From Candidatus Zhuqueibacterota bacterium (GTDB lineage Bacteria > Zhuqueibacterota > Zhuqueibacteria > Residuimicrobiales > Krinioviventaceae), in contig JAFGKD010000014.1 of NCBI GenBank assembly GCA_016928775.1, positions 37,849 through 101,848 of the forward strand: DNA of 64,000 nt. The letters are read 5' to 3'. Below the pieces are notes generated by a model. The model saw only the letters and a list, made by a program, of their open reading frames with translations, was not told the DNA's origin and searched no databases. The position numbers were made by a program, and so were the translations under genes. Below are positions 17,232-27,032 of the stretch, piece after piece. Every line of letters begins with the position of its first letter. Position 1 is the stretch's first letter.

Positions 17232-18440
17232 ATGCCAAGCCTTATTCCGGCAGAGAATTGGGATTATAGCTTGAAGGATTTATTTTACGGGCTGAATGGC
17301 GCGCTGTCTCAGAACAAAAATCATGAAAAAATAGCTATCGAGAAAATTGGCACATGCTTACCCATTCGCTCGGGCCGGGCAGCGATCGTTCTTGCTCTCA
17401 AAGCCCTCAATCTGCAGCCAGGAGGACGAGTTGCTGTGCCTTTATATAGTTGTCCGGCTGTTTTTAAAGCAATTGATAAAGCCGGCTGTACGCCGGTGTT
17501 TGTGGATATCGAACGGGATACGTTTTGTATGTCTGCCAAAGATTTGGCCGCCAAAAGAGATCAGATTGATGCCGTGATCGCTATTCATATGTTTGGAAAT
17601 TTGTGTGACATGCACGGCCTGCTCGCTGTCGCCCGCGAGAAACCCATCATTGAAGACTGTGCGCAATCGCTTGGCAGCGACATCCATGGACATATGTCTG
17701 GGACGTTCGGCACAATGGCCATATTCAGCTTCCGCTCTGGAAAGTATTTATCAGTGGGAGAAGGAGGCGCCCTGTATGCACGCAATCCGGAAACCATGTC
17801 TCGGCTTGAGTTTATCATGAACGGGATGAGCATTCCCACAAGGACAATGGAAGTGCAGCATGCGATAAAAACATATATTCGGTCAAAACTCCGCACGAGA
17901 CCGCTATATGGATTAATTGGGAGTAAACTGTGGAAAATTTATAATAGAACAGTCGATTACTCGGCAAAAACACCGGTTCTTCTCAGCACAATTCTGCAGC
18001 ATGATCTTCGCCTGACCAAACAACGACTGACAAAATTCGCCAGGATTTTGAATAAACAACGAGCGAATGCTGACTATTACTCCAATCATCTCAAAATAAA
18101 TCCCGATATGATATGCTTTGAGAAATCTGACACTTTTTACAACCGCTTTGCTTATCCGATCTTATTTTCATCAATCGAGAAACGCGATGCATTAGCAGAC
18201 TATTTATTCAAGAAAAAAATTGATACAATAAAACCATACCAGGATTGTGCAGAGATCGCATCAAAGTATTATGGATATGCGGGAGGATGTCCAGTGGCTG
18301 AACTGGTTGCCAAAACCGTTTTGATCATTCCAAGTCATTCTCGACTCAAGCAATTCGAACTTGACTATATCGTCAATTGTTTTAACAAAGGCTGGGCAAA
18401 AGTTACCGCACGTCCGATCCAAGATTTTCCCATCTCATAG
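17232..18440 (+). CDS. DegT/DnrJ/EryC1/StrS-type PLP aminotransferase
   Basis: A 402-residue sugar aminotransferase-type protein. Motifs in order are IRSGRAAIVLALKALNL, VAVPLYSCPAVFKAI, PVFVDIERDTFCM, VIAIHMFGNLCDM, IIEDCAQSLGS (Asp binding the PLP nitrogen) and FSFRSGKYLSVGEGGAL with the Schiff-base lysine. It is the second such enzyme in the locus, so at least two aminated sugars, or one amination and one related reaction, may be needed. The following glycosyltransferase starts 11 bases downstream. Confidence 0.87.
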   Translation: MPSLIPAENWDYSLKDLFYGLNGALSQNKNHEKIAIEKIGTCLPIRSGRAAIVLALKALNLQPGGRVAVPLYSCPAVFKAIDKAGCTPVFVDIERDTFCMSAKDLAAKRDQIDAVIAIHMFGNLCDMHGLLAVAREKPIIEDCAQSLGSDIHGHMSGTFGTMAIFSFRSGKYLSVGEGGALYARNPETMSRLEFIMNGMSIPTRTMEVQHAIKTYIRSKLRTRPLYGLIGSKLWKIYNRTVDYSAKTPVLLSTILQHDLRLTKQRLTKFARILNKQRANADYYSNHLKINPDMICFEKSDTFYNRFAYPILFSSIEKRDALADYLFKKKIDTIKPYQDCAEIASKYYGYAGGCPVAELVAKTVLIIPSHSRLKQFELDYIVNCFNKGWAKVTARPIQDFPIS

Positions 18441-18450
18441 CGAAAAAGAT

Positions 18451-19356
18451 ATGAGTCCAAGACATCATATGTGTGTCTGCATATGCACTTTTAAAAGGCC
18501 TGAACTCCTGGGACGATTATTGGCGAAATTGCAAACGCTGGAGACCGAAGACCTTTTTGACTATTCAATTGTCATTGTGGATAATGATCAGACTGAATCA
18601 GCGCGCCAAACTGTTCAATCCTGGAAACAACAATCCCATATCGCGCTCGCATATTATGTTGAGCCGGAACAAAACATCGCCCGTGCGCGAAATAAAGCCG
18701 TCGAGAACGCCAAAGGTGATTATATCAGTTTTATTGACGATGACGAATATCCGGATGAGCATTGGCTCCTGAACCTCTATAAAGCTTTGATGTGGCATCA
18801 AACGGACGGTGTTCTTGGACCTGTTCTGCCGCATTTTGAAGCCGAACCGCCGACCTGGGTGATGAAAGGGCACTTTTTTGACCGACCGATGCATCAGACC
18901 GGCCATGTTCTGGAATGGAAAGAGTGCAGAACAGGAAATGTTCTGCTAAAACGCACAGTTTTTACAGAAAGCGGCGAATGGTTTGATCCAAAACTTGGGA
19001 GTGGCGGGGAAGATCGAGATTTCTTTCGAAAAAAAATTCAGCAGGGCTTTACTTTTATCTGGTGCAATGAAGCGCCGGTTTTTGAAAGCATACCGGCACG
19101 GCGATGGAATAGAGTCGTTCTATTAAAAAGAGCGTTTCTCCGAGGCAAAATGGCGCTCTATGCCGCCAAGTCAAAACCACCAACTGTTCTGCGCTCGCTG
19201 GCGGCAATTTTTGCCTATACATTGTTCCTGCCGTTTTTGTTCATCCTGGGTCATCACTTGTTCATGCGTTATCTTGTCAAAGATTTCGACCATATCGGAA
19301 AAGTAATGACTTTTATCGGTTTTGATTTCGTCAAAGAAAAATATGTTATAAGCTAA
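18451..19356 (+). CDS. Glycosyltransferase family 2
   Basis: A 301-residue GT-A enzyme starting at ATG 18451, 10 bases after the preceding stop. The frame is open further upstream but would overlap the aminotransferase. Motifs: CVCICTFKRPELLGRLL, SIVIVDNDQTESA, EQNIARARNKAVENAKGDY and FIDDDEYPDEHWL, which holds the acidic metal-binding residues. GSGGEDRDFFRK is the family's later acidic motif. A C-terminal hydrophobic segment (IFAYTLFLPFLFILG) suggests membrane association. Confidence 0.9.
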   Translation: MSPRHHMCVCICTFKRPELLGRLLAKLQTLETEDLFDYSIVIVDNDQTESARQTVQSWKQQSHIALAYYVEPEQNIARARNKAVENAKGDYISFIDDDEYPDEHWLLNLYKALMWHQTDGVLGPVLPHFEAEPPTWVMKGHFFDRPMHQTGHVLEWKECRTGNVLLKRTVFTESGEWFDPKLGSGGEDRDFFRKKIQQGFTFIWCNEAPVFESIPARRWNRVVLLKRAFLRGKMALYAAKSKPPTVLRSLAAIFAYTLFLPFLFILGHHLFMRYLVKDFDHIGKVMTFIGFDFVKEKYVIS

Positions 19357-19394
19357 ATTTTAATCGTTTCGATTCATTCATTTTACGGGCAATC

Positions 19395-20459
19395 GTGGAC
19401 ATCAACTTTAACACATTTATCATTCAACGCGAGGAGCCGATACTGGTGACAGGAGCCAATGGATTTGTCGGTTCCAAAGTTGTTCAAACACTTTTGGATT
19501 ATGGTCTGCGAAAAATTAAATGTCTGTCCAGGCCAACAAGCACAGCAAACAGGCTTGATTCTTTGCAAAAGCAGTATGGCGAAAAAAGCCTGGAAATTGT
19601 TAAAGGCAATCTATTATCGCGTGAAACATGTGCAGCCGCTACAAATGGCATTTCGGTGATTTATCATTTGGCGGCCGGTATCGAAAAATCATTTTCAGGG
19701 TGCTTTTTAAATTCCGTCGTCACAACCAGAAATCTTTTGGACGCTGCAACACGACAATCCACCTTAAAGCGTTTTGTCAACACAAGTACCATCGCTGTCT
19801 ATTCAAACGCCCATATCCCTCGAGGCGGTCTGATCGACGAATCATCTAAAGTGGATACAAGATGGAAAAGACGATATGAGGCCTACACATATGGCAAAGC
19901 CAAACAAGATGAAGTGATTCTTGAATATGCCCAAAAGTATCAATTGCCTTTTGTGATCGTTCGGCCGAGCGTTGTATATGGACCCGGCAAAGCCAAGATT
20001 ACCGATAGAATAGGCACAAATACCTTTGGCATTTTCCTGCATTTGGGCTTGCGCAATCAAATCCCGCTAACCTATATTGACAACTGCGCCGAGGCGATTG
20101 TTTTGGCGGGATTAAAAAAAGGCATAGATGGCCAGGTATTTAATATTGTTGATGATGACTTGCCCAGTAGCAGGGAATTTCTTCGCGGCTACAAAAGACA
20201 TGTTCGGCGGTTTATCTCGATCCCGGTTCCATACGCGATATGGTATCTTTTTAACGCTTTTTGGGAAAAATATTCCAAGTGGTCTGATGGGCAATTGCCC
20301 CCGGTTTACAATAGAACCGCCTGCGCGATATATTGGAAAGGCAACACTTATTCAAACAGCAAGGCGAAAGAAATGCTGGGATGGCGTCAACGGATACCAA
20401 CACAAGTCGCCCTGATGAAATTTTTCGATTATATGAGCCAAAGAGAAAAAAGAGTATGA
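19395..20459 (+). CDS. NAD-dependent epimerase/dehydratase (extended SDR)
   Basis: A 354-residue nucleotide-sugar-type SDR. LVTGANGFVGSKVV (18-30) is the NAD-binding G-x2-G-x2-G loop, YHLAAGIEKSFSG the central segment, and YTYGKAKQDE the catalytic Y-x3-K. It probably interconverts or reduces a nucleotide sugar for the exopolysaccharide. The start is GTG at 19395; no ATG in frame gives a full Rossmann fold. It overlaps the next gene by four bases (ATGA). Confidence 0.88.
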   Translation: MDINFNTFIIQREEPILVTGANGFVGSKVVQTLLDYGLRKIKCLSRPTSTANRLDSLQKQYGEKSLEIVKGNLLSRETCAAATNGISVIYHLAAGIEKSFSGCFLNSVVTTRNLLDAATRQSTLKRFVNTSTIAVYSNAHIPRGGLIDESSKVDTRWKRRYEAYTYGKAKQDEVILEYAQKYQLPFVIVRPSVVYGPGKAKITDRIGTNTFGIFLHLGLRNQIPLTYIDNCAEAIVLAGLKKGIDGQVFNIVDDDLPSSREFLRGYKRHVRRFISIPVPYAIWYLFNAFWEKYSKWSDGQLPPVYNRTACAIYWKGNTYSNSKAKEMLGWRQRIPTQVALMKFFDYMSQREKRV

Positions 20460-21532
20460 AAGTCGGTATTGTTGGATGTGGCAAAATGGCGGAGCAACAT
20501 GCCCGGCAAATCAAACGAATTCCCGGGGCTACAATAGTCGGAGTTTGTGATATTGAAATCCTTATGGCCAAGCAATTGGCGGAACGATTTGGCATTCGCG
20601 CATATTTCACAGATTTATCCGAGATGTTGGAGACAATCGAGCTTGATGTTATTCATATCACAACGCCACCTCACAGCCATTTTGCCTTGGCGAAATTGGC
20701 TCTTGCAGCCGGCTGCCATGTTTATGTGGAAAAACCTTTCACGCTCAATACAGCTGAAGCAGAAGCATTAATTGCATTCGCCAAGCAAAAAGGGCGTAAA
20801 ATCACCGCAGGGCATAATGCACAATTTACGCACGCGATGATTCGCATGCGGGAGATGGTGACACAGGGGTACCTTGGCGGACCACCCATTCATATGGAAT
20901 GTCATTATTGCTATGAATTAGGCGATGCAAGTTATGTCAAGGCATTTTTAGGGGATAGAGATCATTGGCTACGCCAACTTCCGGGGTCGCTTTTACAAAA
21001 TATTATCAGCCACGGCATAAGCAAAATTGCCGAGTTTCTGGTGGGTGAAAATCCTCTGGTCATTGCACACGGCTTCGCCAGTCCTTTCCTGGTCAATATT
21101 GGCGAATCTGCTATTATTGATGAAGTCAGGGTGATAATTAAGGATGACGTGTCGACGACAGCCTACTTTACTTTTTCCACCCAGCTCCGCCCGGCACTGC
21201 ATCAATTGCGATTATGTGGTCCCAAGCGAACTTTGATCGTTGATGATGACCATCAAATTCTCTGCAAAATGAATAACAAGGAATACAAGAGCTATTTGCA
21301 ATACTTTATTCCACCACTTGGCTTTGCCGGACAGTACATCGGGAATTGGGGGAGAAATCTCTTAAAATTTTTAGCGAACGATTTTCATTTGCCCAATGAT
21401 GCCGGATTAAAAAGACTGATAGAAGCCTTCTATTTGTCGATTACCAATGATGCGCCTCTACCACTTTCTTATAATGAAATCCTTCTCACCGCCAGAATAA
21501 TGGATGCTATATTTTCGCAAATCAAGCGGTGA
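20456..21532 (+). CDS. Gfo/Idh/MocA family oxidoreductase
   Basis: A 358-residue NAD(P)-dependent sugar dehydrogenase. The N-terminal Rossmann motif is VGIVGCGKMAEQHARQI, and VEKPFTLNTAEAEAL is the family's EKP motif. Later, a beta-sandwich domain with DRDHWLRQLPG and ISHGISKIAEFL contains the likely catalytic His. ATG 20456 overlaps the TGA of the epimerase gene, so these two are translationally coupled and may catalyse consecutive steps. A frame extension upstream to 20333 lies inside the previous gene and is rejected. Confidence 0.88.
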   Translation: MKVGIVGCGKMAEQHARQIKRIPGATIVGVCDIEILMAKQLAERFGIRAYFTDLSEMLETIELDVIHITTPPHSHFALAKLALAAGCHVYVEKPFTLNTAEAEALIAFAKQKGRKITAGHNAQFTHAMIRMREMVTQGYLGGPPIHMECHYCYELGDASYVKAFLGDRDHWLRQLPGSLLQNIISHGISKIAEFLVGENPLVIAHGFASPFLVNIGESAIIDEVRVIIKDDVSTTAYFTFSTQLRPALHQLRLCGPKRTLIVDDDHQILCKMNNKEYKSYLQYFIPPLGFAGQYIGNWGRNLLKFLANDFHLPNDAGLKRLIEAFYLSITNDAPLPLSYNEILLTARIMDAIFSQIKR

Positions 21533-21597
21533 GGAAGACGATCGAAAAGTCGATTGATAGATATTAAATTTCAGCATCAACTTTACGGACAAGCGAT

Positions 21598-22980
21598 ATG
21601 CCATCTGTTCTCGCGCTATTCTTGTGCACGGCATTTGTGTTTTTTCTGCTGCGAATCGATCACAAACAAAGCTCCGGACTTTCTCTGGCTCTTTGGGTGC
21701 CAACTGTGTGGATGCTGATCATCGCAAGTAAACCGCTTGGCGTTTGGTTTCCATTCACAACCCGAGTCGAGGATGTCACATCGAGTCCGCTGGACCAAAT
21801 CTTTTTGATCCTTTTGCTGGCTTGTGGATTATTTCTCTTGATCAGGAGAAAGTTAAACTGGTCTAAATTTTTTCGCGAGAATTCATGGCTCATTGTGCTT
21901 CTTTGTTATATGTTTCTGAGTACTTTGTGGTCTGATATGCCATTCGTCTCTCTAAAACGATGGATACGAGAATTAATTGCCGTGGTGATGGCTCTGTTAG
22001 TTCTCAGTGAACAGAATTCGCGAAGAGCTATGCAAACTATTCTCAGAAGAACCACCTATATACTCATACCATTCTCACTGCTCCTCATTAAATACTATCC
22101 TGTGTATGGAGTTCAGTATGGTCGCTGGTCAGGAGAAATTATGTGGATAGGTGTCACCATGCAAAAGAATGGTCTGGGGAGATTATGCATCATTTCCGCT
22201 TTTTTCCTCATGTGGAGCCTCTGGAGAAGAATGCAGGGACGTGACCGTCCCGTTGTTAAGTATCAAACCTATGCGGAACTAGTTGTTCTTTTACTCACAA
22301 TTAGACTGCTGATCGGACCAACACTGCAAGCCTATTCTGCGACCTCGGTTTTGGCATTTATTGTAGGATTAATGACTTTTGGTGCTCTTTTGTGGCTGAA
22401 TAAAAACAGAATTAGTATACGCTCCTTGCCGGTCGAGTCAGCCCTTTTGCTATTTATTGTCCTTGGAACGGCAAGTGTCTTTATTGGTAGTCTATCCACT
22501 TCTCATATTACCGGTGCGCTGGGCCGGGATGCAACCTTGACGGGTAGAACTGATGTATGGGCGAATCTCCTGCCCGAGGCGATGCAGCGGATCGTATTGG
22601 GACATGGCTTTGGGGGTTTTTGGACGAATAAAACCCGATTAAATTATGAAATTAGCGAAGCACATAGCGGCTATCTCGACGTACTGCTGGACATTGGATT
22701 CTTTGGGCTGATCCTGTTAGCCATTTTCCTCATGTTTTCGTGCCAAAAGGCGAAGAAAGGACTTTATTATGACTTTAATTGGTCTACTCTATGGATTTGT
22801 TATTTGCTCATGGCTGCTGTTCATAATATAACAGAAACTTCGCTTAATTCACTTTCTTCCCACCTGACGGCGGTCTTGGTATTTATGGCAGTGACATCTT
22901 CGGCGACTCCCGCGCTGCCGTATGAAATTTGTCAAAAATATTGTGACCTTTTGCAGCAGAAAATTGAAAGCGAGGCGTGA
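21598..22980 (+). CDS. O-antigen ligase/polymerase-like membrane protein (Wzy type)
   Basis: A 460-residue polytopic inner-membrane protein with about ten hydrophobic segments. The periplasmic loop pattern near the C-terminus (LGHGFGGFWTN, then EAHSGYLDVLLDIGFFGLIL) is the signature of the Wzy_C/O-antigen ligase family. An earlier LTGRTDVWANLLPEAM also fits. It is the best candidate for the polymerase joining flipped repeat units, working with the Wzx (25491) and Wzc-like proteins encoded in the same locus. Confidence 0.85.
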   Translation: MPSVLALFLCTAFVFFLLRIDHKQSSGLSLALWVPTVWMLIIASKPLGVWFPFTTRVEDVTSSPLDQIFLILLLACGLFLLIRRKLNWSKFFRENSWLIVLLCYMFLSTLWSDMPFVSLKRWIRELIAVVMALLVLSEQNSRRAMQTILRRTTYILIPFSLLLIKYYPVYGVQYGRWSGEIMWIGVTMQKNGLGRLCIISAFFLMWSLWRRMQGRDRPVVKYQTYAELVVLLLTIRLLIGPTLQAYSATSVLAFIVGLMTFGALLWLNKNRISIRSLPVESALLLFIVLGTASVFIGSLSTSHITGALGRDATLTGRTDVWANLLPEAMQRIVLGHGFGGFWTNKTRLNYEISEAHSGYLDVLLDIGFFGLILLAIFLMFSCQKAKKGLYYDFNWSTLWICYLLMAAVHNITETSLNSLSSHLTAVLVFMAVTSSATPALPYEICQKYCDLLQQKIESEA

Positions 22981-23822
22981 ATTTATTGATGACAAAACAA
23001 GATCTCGCTGTCTTGTTGTTGTATTATTTAGGCTTTTCCAGAATCAGAAATTCAATTTTTCTTTTGCAGCGAAAACCTATTGCACTGTTCCTGCTTTTTC
23101 ATGATATTCCCCCCAACGAGAGCGCTTGTTTCGAGACGAAAATGCTTTTTCTGAAGCGAATTGGGAATATCATTAGCCTTGACGATTTTTTCTCGGGGAA
23201 ATTAGCTGCGGAAAAAATAAATATCGTCATCACCTTCGATGACGGATTTAGGAGTTGTGTGTCTTGCGTACTGCCTATTCTCAAAAAGCTAAAATTACCT
23301 GCCACCTTTTTTTTGTCATCGGGTTTTGTGAATCTTTCAAAAAAGGAGGCATCAAAATTCATCCGTACAAGACTTTTTGATAATCGTTCTCATCCGGAAC
23401 TTGCCGGTGGCTTAACTGATGCAGAAGTGAGAAAGATTGTTGAGGAAGGTTTTATCGTGGGTGGGCATACCTTAAATCACTCCAATTTGGCACAGCTTGC
23501 AGATGAAGATGTGCTGCGCTACGAAATAATGGAAGACAAAAAAAGATTAGAACATTTTAGCGGCACAAAGGTTGATTACTTTGCCTACCCCTTTGGGGCA
23601 TATCATAATCCACGTATCAATATTGTCGATATTCTGCAGCAATCGGGATACAAAGGAGCAGTCACCACACTTTCCGGCCTCAACAGATTAGGATCAGATC
23701 GATTCATGCTGAATCGGGAACAAACACCGGCATCAATACATGGGCAGCTTTTTAAGGCAAGAGCTTTTGGCAATTATGCGGCAGTCTGCTTTGTCAAACA
23801 GCACCTTGCAAAGCTGATCTGA
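22977..23822 (+). CDS. Polysaccharide deacetylase (CE4/NodB domain)
   Basis: A 281-residue protein with all main CE4 motifs: IVITFDDGFRSC (motif 1, metal Asp), GGHTLNHSNLAQL (motif 2, H-x3-H) and YFAYPFGAYHN (motif 3). The metal triad is intact, so activity on an N- or O-acetyl group is expected. The likely start is GTG 22977, overlapping the TGA of the polymerase gene; ATG 22989 is the alternative. No cleavable signal is obvious, though the N-terminus is moderately hydrophobic. Confidence 0.88.
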   Translation: MNLLMTKQDLAVLLLYYLGFSRIRNSIFLLQRKPIALFLLFHDIPPNESACFETKMLFLKRIGNIISLDDFFSGKLAAEKINIVITFDDGFRSCVSCVLPILKKLKLPATFFLSSGFVNLSKKEASKFIRTRLFDNRSHPELAGGLTDAEVRKIVEEGFIVGGHTLNHSNLAQLADEDVLRYEIMEDKKRLEHFSGTKVDYFAYPFGAYHNPRINIVDILQQSGYKGAVTTLSGLNRLGSDRFMLNREQTPASIHGQLFKARAFGNYAAVCFVKQHLAKLI

Positions 23823-23847
23823 CTCAGCAAAACAGCAATATGTCGAG

Positions 23848-25488
23848 ATGAACATGGCTCATATTATCCTACAGCTTGACGGAAAAGATGTCGATGTATC
23901 CAAAAATGAAAAGCACGTAAAAATTATCCCTTTAGATAAGGGCCGAATTTTTATTTTAGGTCATAGTGACACTTTTCGTCATCTTGAAAACAGTCGGCAA
24001 GATTTTATTATCTCATTAGGCTATGCCGGTTACATTGATGGCGATTTAGCTCAACAGACCTTGTCACACATTTTGAACTGTTTTGACGCATCCCAGATAG
24101 GTGATTTAAAAAAGAAGCTGGTCGGCCAATTTGTGATGATGATTAAAAAACATCAGCAAATTTACTTGTTTTCAGACTTTATAGGTGGAAGAAATATTTT
24201 TTATTCGAAAGATGGTACCATCGTCTCCACATCATTCTCTCTTTTAGAAAACCTCGTACAAACCGATGCACATGCTTTGGATCAAAATAAAGTATTCGAA
24301 TATCTTGCAATGAGATATGTTCAGTTTCCGGCCTGGATAGGTCGCTTCACGCAACATAAAAGCATAAAATGGCTTTTACCCAATGAATATATGACGATAA
24401 ACCTGGATGACTCAAGTATCCAGATCGGTTCGGTGACCTTTTCCCTTGATAACAGAAAAGAGACAATATGTTCAAATTTGGCAAACGATCTGTTGTCTAT
24501 TTTGAAATCAATTATTTATCGAAGTGAATACAAAGAGTCACCCGTGGCAGCATCTATTACTGGAGGGCGTGATACCCGACTCGTTGCTGCGATTGCAGCG
24601 GATTATTATTCAGAGATGCACTACCGCATTGCTGTCTCTTCGCAAGACGGCAATTCTTTAAAAGATCTCAAAATTGCTCGAAAGGTGGCTAAAAGCCGAG
24701 GAATGAAGCTGGATGTTTATCGCTTTCAGCCGTCTCGCGATGCAGAAAAATTTATCTCGCTTACAGAGGCATTGACGCCATCATATAATCATACAATCAC
24801 TCCACTTGTTGAGAACTCGCACGCTTATGCTTTGGGATTTGGTGGTGCATTTGGCAGTCAACTTTTTGCGCCAATACCATGGACAACAATCGACGATTTT
24901 GTCACCACAAAGCTCAAGCACGCTAAAAGATTCCTCTCTGTACCAGAAGATTTTTGGGATTATGTGCATGATTTGCTTATGGAAGAATTTCAAAGAAGCA
25001 AAAATGTTTACTATTTACATGATATGAATGACAAAGATTATATACGCTTGTTTCAAATCTTCAATGCAGCCCGGTATGCATCGTTCATCATGTCTGCATA
25101 CAATAACTCCGGCTATCAACTTGAGCCTTATGGAACTTTTGCTGCTCTGGAATTGGCATTGCAGGTATCCCCTGAATTATGGGGTAACCACAAAAGCCTG
25201 AGCGGAGACGCTCTGGTTCAAAAAGTGGTCATGGCACGGTTGAATCCCAAATTGGGAAAGATCCTCGCGTACAGTACCTTCCGCCCAATGATACCGCTAT
25301 CACTCACCACTTTTCCATTATATTCGATTGGCTACGCCAATCAACTCGCTTTTTGGGCGAGAAGAAAAGTAAGGACCTGTCTACAAAAGCCGGTGAGAAC
25401 GAAAGTGCTGCATGGATACCATATTTCAAATGGCTGGGATAGACCGTTTATTGATCGGATTGAAAAAAAATATGGCTGGTCTAAGTAG
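23848..25488 (+). CDS. Asparagine-synthase-like protein lacking the glutaminase cysteine
   Basis: A 546-residue protein with the two-part layout of class B asparagine synthetases. The N-terminal half resembles the Ntn glutaminase fold (GRIFILGHSDTFRHL, LVGQFVMMIKK, IYLFSDFIGGRNIFY), but the protein begins MNMAHI and lacks the Met-Cys needed for glutamine hydrolysis. The second half has the ATP pyrophosphatase loop as SITGGRDTRLVAAI, in place of SGGxDS. Such proteins occur in polysaccharide and peptide loci and may use ammonia or another amine to form an amide or phosphoramidate. The actual reaction is unknown. Confidence 0.78.
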   Translation: MNMAHIILQLDGKDVDVSKNEKHVKIIPLDKGRIFILGHSDTFRHLENSRQDFIISLGYAGYIDGDLAQQTLSHILNCFDASQIGDLKKKLVGQFVMMIKKHQQIYLFSDFIGGRNIFYSKDGTIVSTSFSLLENLVQTDAHALDQNKVFEYLAMRYVQFPAWIGRFTQHKSIKWLLPNEYMTINLDDSSIQIGSVTFSLDNRKETICSNLANDLLSILKSIIYRSEYKESPVAASITGGRDTRLVAAIAADYYSEMHYRIAVSSQDGNSLKDLKIARKVAKSRGMKLDVYRFQPSRDAEKFISLTEALTPSYNHTITPLVENSHAYALGFGGAFGSQLFAPIPWTTIDDFVTTKLKHAKRFLSVPEDFWDYVHDLLMEEFQRSKNVYYLHDMNDKDYIRLFQIFNAARYASFIMSAYNNSGYQLEPYGTFAALELALQVSPELWGNHKSLSGDALVQKVVMARLNPKLGKILAYSTFRPMIPLSLTTFPLYSIGYANQLAFWARRKVRTCLQKPVRTKVLHGYHISNGWDRPFIDRIEKKYGWSK

Positions 25489-25490
25489 CA

Positions 25491-26999
25491 GTGCTCAATA
25501 ACTCCCTGAAATGCGACGACCACTGGTTCAAACGTGACCATATAAAACAAGATTTAAAAAGAAAGTCTTTACAGAGTGCTATAAACAAGGTCACTGCCAA
25601 CAGCTTTTCTTTCATGTTTAGTATTGCTTCGACGATGGTGTTGGCAAGATTGTTGACGCCTAAAGATTTTGGCCTCTTGGCAATGGTAACAGCCGTGACC
25701 GAGTTTGCTCGCTCTTTTCGAGAACTTGGACTTGGCACCTTGACAGTACAGCGAGAGGAAATCAATCACGCTCAAGTGAGTACATTGTTTTGGATTAACG
25801 TGAGCATTGGGATTCTCATCATGCTCTTGTTGATCACTATTTCTCCGCTGTTGGTCTGGTTTTATAGTGAACGTCGTTTGCTGAACATTTGCATCGTGTT
25901 ATCTTCTATTTTCTTTATCAGTGGACTCACCGTTCAGCATCGAGCGCTGCTCGAGCGACAAATGAAATTTGGCTCTTTGGGAGTGATAACGATCATTTCT
26001 TATCTTGGAGGATTTTGTGTCGCGATATATCTGGCGTTGCATGGCTACGGTGTTTGGACTTTGGTCGCGAGCGAAGTTCTTTCCGCGTTACTTTTTGCGC
26101 TGGGCACATGGCTTTTCTGTCGCTGGCTTCCCGGCCCTCCGCAGAAAAAAACCGATATGAAAGCGAGTTTGCAATTTGGCTCTGATGTGTCGCTATTTGA
26201 AATTATCCAATACTTTAGTCGCAATATTGATCGAATGCTCATCGGACGCTTTTACGGCGCCAATAGCCTGGGCTTGTACGCCAAAGGATTTCAGTTAGCG
26301 ATGATGCCGATTGAGCAAATCCGCATGGTATTCTGGGATATTGGATTTTCTCCTTTGAGCACCCTCCAAAGCGACGCTGACAGATTTCGGAGCTTTTACA
26401 GTCGATTTACATCAATCATGTCATTCATCTACATGCCGATTGTGGTTTTTCTGGTGATCAAATCTGAGAGTGTCATCTTGTTATTGTTGGGTGCCAATTG
26501 GAAAAGCGCCGCCCCCATTCTCAGGATCATCGCTCTTGGTGGATTCTTTCGACCGGTTGTCGCAACATTTCAGCTCATTATGGTCTCCTGCGGGAGAACC
26601 AGAAGATACGTGAAGTGGGGTATGATCAATAGTCTTATAATGATCATCTCATTTGCGCTTGGTATTTTATGGGGACCGATTGGCATTGCCTATGCTTTCG
26701 CCATCGCGAGTTTTATCTCATTATTGGGCGCTTTTTTATATTGTTTGAAGGATACACCAGTCAGCGCTCCGCTGATCTTTCAGAACATAAAAATTCCTTT
26801 TTTAGCAAGTTGGGGTGCAGGACTTGTCGTGGTTTTATTGCCGGCCAATATATATCCAACCGGCATACTGCTGCAAATAATAACTCTGGTTTTTCTTCTA
26901 TTTTTGTCTTATGCTGGAATATTGCTCTGTATCCCAAAGGGGAGACAGCAATTTTTAGAGTTTTGGTCGTATGGAAAGGAGCTATTTGTCAAAGCCTGA
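25491..26999 (+). CDS. Polysaccharide flippase (Wzx/PST family)
   Basis: A 502-residue membrane protein with around 12 to 14 predicted helices. The characteristic N-terminal ASTMVLARLLTPKDFGLLAM and FRELGLGTLTVQRE identify the polysaccharide transporter branch of the MOP superfamily, and IDRMLIGRFYGANSLGLYAK is the matching second-half motif. It would move undecaprenyl-linked repeat units to the periplasmic face. The GTG start at 25491 is 2 bases after the previous stop, indicating coupling. Confidence 0.92.
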   Translation: MLNNSLKCDDHWFKRDHIKQDLKRKSLQSAINKVTANSFSFMFSIASTMVLARLLTPKDFGLLAMVTAVTEFARSFRELGLGTLTVQREEINHAQVSTLFWINVSIGILIMLLLITISPLLVWFYSERRLLNICIVLSSIFFISGLTVQHRALLERQMKFGSLGVITIISYLGGFCVAIYLALHGYGVWTLVASEVLSALLFALGTWLFCRWLPGPPQKKTDMKASLQFGSDVSLFEIIQYFSRNIDRMLIGRFYGANSLGLYAKGFQLAMMPIEQIRMVFWDIGFSPLSTLQSDADRFRSFYSRFTSIMSFIYMPIVVFLVIKSESVILLLLGANWKSAAPILRIIALGGFFRPVVATFQLIMVSCGRTRRYVKWGMINSLIMIISFALGILWGPIGIAYAFAIASFISLLGAFLYCLKDTPVSAPLIFQNIKIPFLASWGAGLVVVLLPANIYPTGILLQIITLVFLLFLSYAGILLCIPKGRQQFLEFWSYGKELFVKA

Positions 27000-27032
27000 A
27001 TTATCCGGTTGCTACCATCCAAGGAGAGAGTG

